A program made the translations under genes and the position numbers. A stretch of DNA of 64,000 bases from Desulfocucumis sp964643075 (lineage in GTDB: Bacteria > Bacillota > Desulfotomaculia > Desulfotomaculales > Desulfocucumaceae): NCBI GenBank assembly GCA_964643075.1, contig CAZXQO010000011.1, forward strand, positions 32,260-96,259, given 5' to 3'. The notes below the pieces were generated by a model. The model saw nothing but the letters and a program-made list of their open reading frames with translations. It made no database searches and was not told the DNA's origin. Below, one piece after another: positions 51,584 through 59,002 of this stretch; within the stretch, counting starts at the first letter, position 1; the number at the start of each line of letters is the position of its first letter.

Positions 51584-52087
51584 ATGTCCACCAAGAGCGT
51601 CATGATCATAGACAAATCAAAATATATGAGGGAAATACTTAAGTTACTATTCAGCAAAAACAACTATACTGTATTTGAGGCGGACGATGAATTAAAAGCT
51701 GTGGCTGTAACGGCCAACCAAAAACCCCAGCTCATACTTATGGCCCTTTCTTTTGACCGTCATAACAAATACAGCATGGTAAAGAAACTAAAAAACATTA
51801 ACCGCTGTATAATAATTGCTTATTCCGATGCTATTTCCAAAACAGATGTGGTGGCAGGCTTCATTGCCACCATAGATGACATATTATTAAGGCCGTGGCA
51901 GCAGCAGGAAAGACTATTTAAATATTTTATCCTCAGCCCAGTGGAAATACGACGGGGCCTACTCTATCCGCAAGGCAAATTTGCGCCGCCCGCCTCCGCA
52001 AAAACAGGTACTACGGAACAACCGGCCACCGATCCTGGCTATATTGAAGGTGGCATAATCAGGTGGAAGATGAAAGCGGCTAATTGA
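51584..52087 (+). CDS. Receiver-like protein lacking the phosphoacceptor Asp, under c-di-GMP riboswitch control
   Basis: Residues 1-120 follow the CheY fold (VMIIDKSKYMREILKLLFSKN, YTVFEADDELKAV), but the phosphorylated Asp is Ala54 (LILMALSF), the DD acid pocket is reduced to Asp10-Lys11, and the switch Lys region reads LLRPW. It should not be phosphorylated. A 45-residue flexible tail ends in IRWKMK. ATG 51584 follows AGGGGGG; an upstream frame start at 51524 lies inside the riboswitch. The next gene begins within 20 bases. Role unknown; a constitutive or ligand-gated pseudo-receiver is inferred. Confidence 0.8.
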   Translation: MSTKSVMIIDKSKYMREILKLLFSKNNYTVFEADDELKAVAVTANQKPQLILMALSFDRHNKYSMVKKLKNINRCIIIAYSDAISKTDVVAGFIATIDDILLRPWQQQERLFKYFILSPVEIRRGLLYPQGKFAPPASAKTGTTEQPATDPGYIEGGIIRWKMKAAN

Positions 52088-52104
52088 ACAGGGGTGACCG
52101 ATTA

Positions 52105-52350
52105 TTGGAGAGATATAAACTTTATGGCGTTAATAGTAGAATAGATGGTATGAAATTTTCTTTATCCCGGAAACCAGACCCCATTTATTACAAATATATC
52201 GGTACAATTACAGCCTTCAGCCCAGACCATGCCATCCTGCAAATCAGCAGAAAGATAAGAATCGGAGATATAATAGTTACCGGGAGCACCGCCCGGATGA
52301 AATTAACCCAGGGTTGGGTCAAAGTCGCTTTCAACGAAAAGGAGGTTTGA
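52105..52350 (+). CDS. Small basic hypothetical protein, 81 aa
   Basis: TTG 52105 follows AGGGGTGA by seven bases; TTG 52084, which overlaps the previous stop, is the alternative. The product is basic and beta-rich (YYKYIGTITAFSPDHAILQISRKIRIGDIIVTGS), like a small beta-barrel. No family is assigned. It forms an operon with the pseudo-receiver and should share its c-di-GMP riboswitch. Confidence 0.55.
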   Translation: MERYKLYGVNSRIDGMKFSLSRKPDPIYYKYIGTITAFSPDHAILQISRKIRIGDIIVTGSTARMKLTQGWVKVAFNEKEV

Positions 52351-52629
52351 CTGAACAACCCAAACGACCGGCTATAAAATAAATCTCCTAAACCCAGAAA
52401 GCTTAATTTATACTCATTCTGCCTCTCTAAAACCTTTTATATTTTTACCCCCACCAATACCCATCTATTATTTCTAAAATTTTTTACTTACAAAATCCTA
52501 TAAGTGGTTTACTATATATATAGACCTGCTAACTCTATACGAAAACCATCAACATTGATGATATACCCTAAGCTAAGATTGCCGGAAAAATAAAAGTATT
52601 TATTATTCTGAGTGGAGAGGTTTATATAA

Positions 52630-53511
52630 ATGTCAGTAATAGACATTAAAGAATTAACTATGCACGGCACAACCAAAAAACTGAAAAATGGCGAAATTCT
52701 TTTCCGTGAGGGCGAACCCGGCAAAGAAATGTATATTGTAATTGAGGGATGTGTGGAGGTAAGTATTGAGCAGGGCATTAAACGGATTATTCTGGCGAAA
52801 TTTGAAACCGGTGATTTCTTCGGGGACATGTCCTTACTGGAAGAAATGCCCCGTAGCGGCACGGCAACAGCCATTAAACCAACTACTCTGGTAACTCTGA
52901 ACCAGGCTGATTTTCGCCAGGTATTGAGTGTTAACAGCGAACTGGCCTGGAGGGTAATGAAAGGCCTCTCAGCCAGAATAAGAAATCAGAACCGCGAGCT
53001 GGCTTTAAGACTGAGCAGCGATTTGAATGATATGGCCGGCAAACTAAGTGCCAGCGCCAGGGAGATCGCCGGGGCCATCAGTGGCATAGCTAAATCCGCC
53101 GAAGAAATAGATGTGAACGAAAAACTACTGGCCAACAACATCAAACAGGTACAGTCCATTTCCGGAGAAATAGCAAAATCCCTCGAATTTATCAGGGAAG
53201 TGGCAGACCAAACCAACATGCTGGGAATTAACGCTTCTATTGAGGCCGCCAGGGCCGGCGAACATGGCAGAGGTTTTAGTATTGTGGCGGATAGAATAAG
53301 AAAACTGTCGGAGCAGTCAAGGCAAAATGCCGAGGAGATAAAAAAGCTTACCGGTGAAATAGACAAAAAAATGGGGACAGTAATAAAAGCATCGGAAGAC
53401 AGTGTTACCAAAAGTCTTGCCCAGGCATCGGTCACCAGAGAGGTTGCGGCTTCCGTTATGAAGGTAGCGGAAATGGCAGAAAGACTTACCAGCCTTGCCT
53501 CATCCCTGTAA
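52630..53511 (+). CDS. Soluble CNB-domain/chemoreceptor-signalling fusion protein
   Basis: Residues 5-125 form a cyclic-nucleotide-binding domain (FREGEPGKEMYIVIEG, GDFFGDMSLLEEMPRSGTA in the phosphate-binding cassette). Residues 140-293 form a short methyl-accepting hairpin whose tip is REVADQTNMLGINASIEAAR ... GRGFSIVADRIRKL, where CheW and CheA bind. No membrane segment or HAMP domain exists, so it is a cytoplasmic receptor. The tip reads GINASIEAAR where most receptors have ALNAAIEAAR. GAGAGG precedes the ATG. Confidence 0.88.
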   Translation: MSVIDIKELTMHGTTKKLKNGEILFREGEPGKEMYIVIEGCVEVSIEQGIKRIILAKFETGDFFGDMSLLEEMPRSGTATAIKPTTLVTLNQADFRQVLSVNSELAWRVMKGLSARIRNQNRELALRLSSDLNDMAGKLSASAREIAGAISGIAKSAEEIDVNEKLLANNIKQVQSISGEIAKSLEFIREVADQTNMLGINASIEAARAGEHGRGFSIVADRIRKLSEQSRQNAEEIKKLTGEIDKKMGTVIKASEDSVTKSLAQASVTREVAASVMKVAEMAERLTSLASSL

Positions 53512-53656
53512 CCCTACTACAATAACTACCGGCGCCATGGTAAACACCACAGCCCTTACCCCATTTCAGTTCTATTTATTTATCTAAATAGTTACAATTT
53601 TAGTCCCTTGATAACAACTTGAGTATGCGCTTATACTATTATCAGGGGTGGTTGGA

Positions 53657-53803
53657 ATGAAATTGATATTGCTGGTCAAACGCGGGTGGCAATCAATGTT
53701 TACACAAAAAAAGATACAATCGTGCAAACCTGCAAAGCTTGATAGAAGCATACCTAAACTAGCTATCCCGGAGATACGGAACCTCACTAAACCGCAGATA
53801 TAA
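53657..53803 (+). CDS. Small basic peptide ORF, 48 aa
   Basis: AGGGGTGG is five bases before ATG 53657. The 48-residue product is basic, with a short hydrophobic start (MKLILLVKRGW) and no recognised motif. The stop codon lies inside a terminator stem, as is usual for tight small genes. It could also be chance. Confidence 0.35.
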   Translation: MKLILLVKRGWQSMFTQKKIQSCKPAKLDRSIPKLAIPEIRNLTKPQI

Positions 53804-53818
53804 GTGCGGTTTTTTTAC
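53789..53818 (+). terminator. Terminator
   Basis: AAACCGCA and TGCGGTTT pair around GATATAAG, followed by seven T in all. Confidence 0.75.
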
Positions 53819-53820
53819 TG

Positions 53821-54123
53821 CTAAAACAATTTATATTGCTCTGTCTTAATAGCCCCGGGAACATATGGGCGCAATTCTTTTACTATCTCCGGACTATCAA
53901 ATTTCGGAGTATTAACCAGCTTAGAAACGTAATATGCCTCCAGGCTGCCGCCGAAAGGCCTCAACAGGCTGTTTATGGCGGCCCCTGCGTCCAGCCAGGA
54001 AACATATTCGTCTTCAATGCTTAATATCACCGGCATTCTGTGATGTATGCCCTGCATAAAACCATTTGCTGCAGTGGTAATTATACTAAAAGAATCAATA
54101 TACCTCTCCCGCTCACCACACAT
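53821..54123 (-). pseudogene. SRAP (YedK/HMCES-like) gene with internal deletion
   Basis: The C-terminal half of an SOS-response-associated peptidase domain is clear: SFSIITTAANGFMQGIHHRMPVILS, then LEAYYVSKLVNTPKFDSPE. These proteins crosslink to abasic sites through Cys2. The fragment begins MCG, like the family, but only about ten residues separate it from the C-terminal half; some 120 residues with the Asn and Glu of the active site are missing. A family C repeat touches the start codon. It is probably non-functional. Confidence 0.75.
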
Positions 54124-54170
54124 TTATCTCGCTAACAGCCTGTAAGAACTCTTCCTCGAAAGTCGGGGAT
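54121..54170. repeat. Repeat family C, partial copy
   Basis: CTCGCTAACAGCCTGTAAGA plus TCGAA and GTCGGGGATCA match the copy at 545-612; the distal arm ACAGGCTGT is missing here. It abuts the SRAP fragment. Confidence 0.65.
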
Positions 54171-54290
54171 CATCCCCTCCCCCCAGAGCAGATTTATTTG
54201 ATTTATTATATTTTGGGGTAGGAAATATGGTTGAAACAACCCCGGTCATGTTAAAATATTCTTTAGATATTTAAAGTCGAGGATGATAAC

Positions 54291-54461
54291 ATGCCGGGAA
54301 AAATGAATTCTGTAATATTAATTAACCTTGGAACCGGGCACATAATTGAAGCCGATCCTTATGTCCTGAGGGAGCAGTGCATACCTAAAGGTTACAGGTT
54401 TGCCGACGAAATAACCGTTGAAGAATGGATTGAAGCTTTGCAGAAGGCGCTTGCAAACTGA
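54291..54461 (+). CDS. Small hypothetical protein, 56 aa
   Basis: GAGGATG lies just upstream of ATG 54291. The frame encodes 56 residues with a beta-strand start (NSVILINLGTGHIIEADP) and a helical end (TVEEWIEALQKALAN). No family is recognised. It converges on the methyltransferase gene with a 45-base gap. Confidence 0.55.
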   Translation: MPGKMNSVILINLGTGHIIEADPYVLREQCIPKGYRFADEITVEEWIEALQKALAN

Positions 54462-54506
54462 CCTACATCAACCGGGTTGAGGCCTTTGAACATTAAAGCA
54501 GAAGCC

Positions 54507-55442
54507 TCATGACTTTATAGCTGTCACAACCTGCCTCTCAGCAGCTTTGTTCAGTTCGGTATCGCTGAATCCAGCCGCTTCCAACCATCCGGTATACTGT
54601 GCCAGTGTCCAGGTGCCACCATTTCTGGTATTAACCAGCATATTTACCCCAAAAACCGCTGCCGCCGGGCCAGTCCCCCTGATGAAATCCACTATGGCTA
54701 TCCTCCCACCGGGTACAAGTACATCGTGTACCTTTTTAAAGAGCTTTTTGTTTTCATCCTCACCAAAGATATGGCATATATTACCAAGATAAGCCATTTC
54801 GAATGGCCCGGGAGGCAGTCCTTCATTAAAATCGCCGGGAATCATCTCAATACCAAAACTTTTCGACTCAGCATTCATTAATTCTACCACGTCAGGCAAA
54901 TCCAGTACGGTTACCCTTGCCCCCCGTTCTGTGAAAGCCTTGGCGTTAATAAGCGGTCCGCCTCCAATATCCAATACTCTGGCCCCCGGGCCGGCTCCGG
55001 ACATCAGAAATTCAGCCATGGCAGGCGCGCTGCGCTGGGAGACATGGCGCATAGCTGCCATAAAATAGGCCGTTCTCTCCGGCCCCCTATCTGCCACATG
55101 AGGGTTACCCGACAAAATGACTTCCGGTAGATGAACCCACGAGCGAACAAGGTTATAGCGGTGCATGAAGGCAAAACCGCTGTAATTGGGGGCACTGGAA
55201 TTATACAACATATTACCGGCTTCATCTGTGAGTGTATACCGGTTCGCCTGCTTGTCAAGGTAACCCAGGGCAACCAGTGCTTCCAGCACCACTTCCGTGG
55301 CACGGTAATCGGCACCCAGCTTACTTACCAAATCCGTACAGGACTTTGCTCCGTCATGCAAGGCTTTAATAATCCCGGACTGCACTGCGGCACCCAGAAT
55401 AAGCAGTTCCTGCGGCACTGTCAACACACTTTCATCAGGCAT
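54507..55442 (-). CDS. SAM-dependent O-methyltransferase-like protein (family 2)
   Basis: An N-terminal winged-helix dimerization domain (LLILGAAVQSGIIKALHDG ... YTLTDEAGNMLYNS) precedes a Rossmann methyltransferase domain with VLDIGGGPLINAKAF (SAM) and VPGGRIAIVDF. This plan is shared by hydroxyneurosporene and plant-type O-methyltransferases; the substrate cannot be told from the sequence. ATG 55442 follows GGGAGGGATT; an in-frame ATG at 55484 has no ribosome site. Confidence 0.8.
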   Translation of the reverse strand: MPDESVLTVPQELLILGAAVQSGIIKALHDGAKSCTDLVSKLGADYRATEVVLEALVALGYLDKQANRYTLTDEAGNMLYNSSAPNYSGFAFMHRYNLVRSWVHLPEVILSGNPHVADRGPERTAYFMAAMRHVSQRSAPAMAEFLMSGAGPGARVLDIGGGPLINAKAFTERGARVTVLDLPDVVELMNAESKSFGIEMIPGDFNEGLPPGPFEMAYLGNICHIFGEDENKKLFKKVHDVLVPGGRIAIVDFIRGTGPAAAVFGVNMLVNTRNGGTWTLAQYTGWLEAAGFSDTELNKAAERQVVTAIKS

Positions 55443-55875
55443 AGTAATCCCTCCCTTTTTTAATAAATTTACCACGTTTTTCATTCATTTATAATATTAT
55501 CCCCTCAGTATCGCATACAGTAGCCGCCGCCGCCAACTCTTCGAACCATGCCCCGTCCAACATGATAAAATCCCTCCAAATTAGTTATAGCCCAATGCAT
55601 TAAAATACGTCGGCTCCTTGCAGTTGTCCTGCTCCCAGGTGAAACAAAAAGCAACCCCCCCCATTGGAGTCGCTTTTACCCGGCACGGAAATTATTAGTT
55701 ACATCTCCTTATGCTTTGTCCTTTTTTTAAATAATCCAAAATCGCAGCATTCCTGTATGGTGCTTTACCGGCATATACCCATGACATCAACCGGATACAA
55801 CCGCCTTTAAGGGACCACTTACATTCCGGCCTGGCCACTGATCACTGTAAACATGGCCGTCTATAACCTCGCCCC
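55443..55875. other. Spacer between two minus-strand genes
   Basis: In 433 bases I see the terminator at 55646-55677, the presumed promoter region of the methyltransferase gene, and no credible gene. Confidence 0.4.
55646..55677 (-). terminator. Terminator of the 78-aa gene
   Basis: On the minus strand AAAAGCGACTCC and GGGGTTGCTTTT pair over 12 bp with G-U pairs, followed by TGTTTC. It lies about 200 bases downstream of the 55876 gene. Confidence 0.5.
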
Positions 55876-56112
55876 TCACTCTCCCAGCATTTCCCGGGCA
55901 TCGGGGTCTTCAACTTTCCCTCCCAGCTGTTTCAAACCAGGACCGGGGTGGGTGTCGCTTTTGGGTATGACTGTATTTTTACCAGCGTTCTCATTATCTT
56001 CCCCCTGGTACATTCTTTCCAGATCCCCCGCTGTGACTTCCCTGAGATCTTCCGAATCCACCGCCCTTAGCTCTCCAGCGGTTACATCCCTTAATTCATC
56101 GGATTTAATCAT
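55876..56112 (-). CDS. Acidic repeat-containing hypothetical protein, 78 aa
   Basis: AAAGGAAGTG precedes ATG 56112. The N-terminal 32 residues hold an imperfect repeat, DELRDVTAGELR / EDLREVTAGDLE, with a shorter unit (AVDSEDLR) between. The rest is polar with Pro/Gly. No cysteine, signal peptide or membrane segment. Not recognised; the repeated VTAG(E/D)L unit may be a binding motif. Confidence 0.5.
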   Translation of the reverse strand: MIKSDELRDVTAGELRAVDSEDLREVTAGDLERMYQGEDNENAGKNTVIPKSDTHPGPGLKQLGGKVEDPDAREMLGE

Positions 56113-56287
56113 ATGGCACTTCCTTTACATTTTTTCTTATGTTCCCCCCGCAATATATATTATTATCCGTTAGTAGCCAGTGTCTTTGGGCGGAGCATGC
56201 ATTTATTTGCAGGAAAATTTACATATATGACGAAAGCCTTAATGGTTTTAGGCAAATTGTCCCATGGAAGCACTGCCCAAAGATTGT

Positions 56288-58249
56288 ATGAACGGTGAAA
56301 AAACGCGTATCTATTTGCAGAAACAGAAAAAGGTGATTTTATTGGACGAATTGTTGCTCATCGATATTCCTCTTTTCTCCAGACTGGACAGGGTCGACAT
56401 GGCAAAACTAATACCTGAATTAGAAAAGAACAGCTTCAGTTCCGGCGAAATATTATTCAATCAGGGTGATAACGGGGATTCCCTCTTTATAATAGTAAAT
56501 GGAACAGCAAAAGTCTTTTATGAACAAAATGGAAAAGTTAAAGATTTGAACTTTCTGGGTCCCGGGGAATACTTCGGAGAAATGGCCCTGCTAACCGGCG
56601 AGCCACGGTCAGCAGGTATTCAGGCAGTTACTGATTTAACGGTTTTCAAGCTATCCAAGGAGCGCTTCAAGGATATAATTAAAAAACACCATTCCCTGGC
56701 CATTCATTTTAATGAATTGCTGGCGAGAAGACTGGCGGCTACAAATTACGATTTCGGCAAGGCGCAGTATTCGAATATAGGGGATAATGTTGTTAAAGAA
56801 CCTCCTCCGGTGCCGTATGACACCACCCCGAAAACCGGAACGATTAGTAGAAAGGTCTTGTATAAAAATTTTGCCATTGTTGCTACGGGAGCATTATTGT
56901 GTTTTGGTTTAGCCCTGCTGCTAAAATCGTCGGGACTGGAAAAAAACCACGTTATTATTATTGAATTATTACTGGCCGCCACCATCTGCTGGAGTCTGAA
57001 CTTGATATCCTTTCACGTGGTTTCTGTGGCCCTGCCTTTACTGGCCGTACTCCTGGGAGCAGCACCCGATGCCAAGGCATTTTCGGGCTTCTCCAGCCCC
57101 ACGTGGTTTCTCATCATCGGAGTATTTGCCATCGCCGCAGCTATATCCAGAACGGGACTTCTTTTTCGCATGGCACTATTGATCATAAAGCGTTTTCCAC
57201 AGGGCTATACCGGCCAGACCCTGGCCCTGGCCTTGACAGGACTGGCTCTTACACCGATCATCCCCTCTGCCAACGGCCGGGTCGCACTGTCCAGCCCGCT
57301 GGCTCTGAATATTTCCGAGGCCCTTCATTTCAAGAATTTCAGCCCGGGAGCAGTGGGCATAGCTATGTCCTGCCTCTTGGGCTTCGGGCACATGTCTTTC
57401 ATGTTCATGAACGGCACGCCGGCCAACCTCCTGGTCTTCGGTCTCCTGCCGGCAGAGATAAGCTCGGGTATTACCTGGGGCTATTGGCTAAAAACAGCTT
57501 TGCCGATGGGTATCATATTCTTTGCCCTCTCCTATTTCGCTATCATTATGCTATACCGGCCGGGAATGAAAATAAGCCTTAACCATGACATTATCGAAGC
57601 CCAGATAAAAACCTTAGGCCCCATTACTTTTCAAGAAAAAATATCCTTAATCACCGTAATCTTTTCCATTCTGGCCTTTGTAACCGAACCCTGGCACCAT
57701 ATAAAAGGCGCCTGGATTGCCCTTTTCAGCTTTCTGGTCCTGTTCGGCAGCTCGGTGCTCGATGAAAGGGCAGTGCGCCAGGATATAGACTGGAATTTTC
57801 TTATATCCTTCGGTGCCCTGATCGGTTTCGGCAATGTGATGTCATCCAGCGGGCTGACCGGCGTTATAGCCGGCAAGGTAAGCCCTTACCTGGGATTTTT
57901 TTCAGGCAATAAGCTAGTCTTCCTGCTGGTAATCTCCATATCATTCTATCTGCTTCGCCTCGCCTTGCCATCGCCTCCTGCCCAGCTAATCAGCATGCTG
58001 TCCATCGTGCCGGTAGCCTCCGCAACGGGGATCAACCCATTTATAATCGGACTGGTTATATTGATTTCCGGAAACCCATGGTTCTTACCGCACCAGGACA
58101 CTGTTTACCTAAATGCCTATTACGGAATGGAAGAAAGAGCTTTTCGGCACAGGCAAACCCTGCCCCTGGCATTTCTGCATTTTGTCATATCACTAATAGC
58201 CATCGCTATATCCATTCCTTACTGGCAGAGTATGGGGCTGATACGGTGA
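56288..58249 (+). CDS. CNB domain fused to an SLC13/ArsB-type anion transporter
   Basis: Residues 15-140 are a cyclic-nucleotide-binding domain (LFNQGDNGDSLFIIVNG, GEYFGEMALLTGEPRSAGIQAV). From about 190 on there are 11-12 membrane helices of the ion-transporter superfamily, with SANGRVALSSPLALN in the first substrate hairpin and LPSPPAQLISMLSIVPVA in the second, close to SLC13/DASS dicarboxylate or sulfate carriers. Transport may be gated by a nucleotide or by redox state. The start (Met9 of the open frame) is uncertain because no strong ribosome site exists. The 3' end is duplicated at 58764. Confidence 0.82.
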   Translation: MNGEKTRIYLQKQKKVILLDELLLIDIPLFSRLDRVDMAKLIPELEKNSFSSGEILFNQGDNGDSLFIIVNGTAKVFYEQNGKVKDLNFLGPGEYFGEMALLTGEPRSAGIQAVTDLTVFKLSKERFKDIIKKHHSLAIHFNELLARRLAATNYDFGKAQYSNIGDNVVKEPPPVPYDTTPKTGTISRKVLYKNFAIVATGALLCFGLALLLKSSGLEKNHVIIIELLLAATICWSLNLISFHVVSVALPLLAVLLGAAPDAKAFSGFSSPTWFLIIGVFAIAAAISRTGLLFRMALLIIKRFPQGYTGQTLALALTGLALTPIIPSANGRVALSSPLALNISEALHFKNFSPGAVGIAMSCLLGFGHMSFMFMNGTPANLLVFGLLPAEISSGITWGYWLKTALPMGIIFFALSYFAIIMLYRPGMKISLNHDIIEAQIKTLGPITFQEKISLITVIFSILAFVTEPWHHIKGAWIALFSFLVLFGSSVLDERAVRQDIDWNFLISFGALIGFGNVMSSSGLTGVIAGKVSPYLGFFSGNKLVFLLVISISFYLLRLALPSPPAQLISMLSIVPVASATGINPFIIGLVILISGNPWFLPHQDTVYLNAYYGMEERAFRHRQTLPLAFLHFVISLIAIAISIPYWQSMGLIR

Positions 58250-58276
58250 TTCTTTAAAAAGATAAAAAGAGTGAGA

Positions 58277-58308
58277 AAGGCCCGGGCTGGGAGGCGCCGG
58301 GTCTTTTG
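58277..58308 (+). terminator. Terminator after the transporter gene
   Basis: GGCCCGG and CCGGGTC pair around a GCTGGGAGGCG loop, followed by TTTTGT. Confidence 0.55.
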
Positions 58309-58389
58309 TATCCCCTGGGTATAATTATCATAAAAAAAACCAGCTCACGCAAGGACCAATGCAACTGCTTTTTTGTATAGTATCCCTAA

Positions 58390-58617
58390 TTAATTATTAC
58401 TTACAAAATGCTTTATTAATTTTTCCCAGATATCATATTTTGTCATTGGGCTACACAACATGCAATGTTCCGGATATATTAGCCTCTCACAATTAAACTC
58501 CTGGTTACTCAAGACTCTTTCTGTCCTGTAATTCCCATCCTCCATATTAGTAAAATCAAATTGAATCTTCACAGTCTTATTAACCTTATCACAAAAAAAA
58601 TTCTCTTCACCTTGCAT
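58390..58617 (-). CDS. Small cysteine-containing hypothetical protein, 75 aa
   Basis: ATG 58617 follows AAAGGGAGTG by ten bases; the frame is open further up to 58704. The product has scattered cysteines (FFCDK, FNCERL, HCMLCSP) and a charged polar body, perhaps a small metal-binding protein. It lies between the transporter gene and a duplicated piece of that gene. No family is recognised. Confidence 0.5.
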   Translation of the reverse strand: MQGEENFFCDKVNKTVKIQFDFTNMEDGNYRTERVLSNQEFNCERLIYPEHCMLCSPMTKYDIWEKLIKHFVSNN

Positions 58618-58763
58618 AATTTTTATCACTCCCTTTACTATAGTATTCTCTGAAAGGAAAGCTTTAACCTGCAAAGGAATTTTAAAGCAGTCCCGGTTGC
58701 CCAATCCCCAAACATTCTAAGGCTGGATATATCGCTGAGCTGCTTCATTACTGATGTTATACT

Positions 58764-58950
58764 GAAGATTTCCGGAAACCTATGGTTTTTACCGCACCAG
58801 GACACTGTTTACCTAAATGCCTATTACGCCAATGGAAGAAAGAGCTTTTCGGCACAGGCAAACCCTGCCCCTGGCATTTCTGCATTTCGTCATATCACTA
58901 ATAGCCATCGCCATATCTATTCCTTACTGGGAGGGTATGGTCCCTTCTCA
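58764..58950 (+). pseudogene. Duplicated 3' fragment of the SLC13-type transporter gene
   Basis: About 170 bases copy the last coding bases of the transporter (58066-58240) with a few substitutions and an inserted base after CCTATTACG that breaks the frame. The match resumes after the stop: the AAAAAAAACCAGCTCACGCA segment at about 58335 corresponds to AAAAAAAACAGCTCAGGCAT near 58974. The copied block therefore included downstream DNA. Confidence 0.85.
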
Positions 58951-59002
58951 TCCCTGAGTTATAAATCACATTAAAAAAAACAGCTCAGGCATGGACCGCT
59001 TA

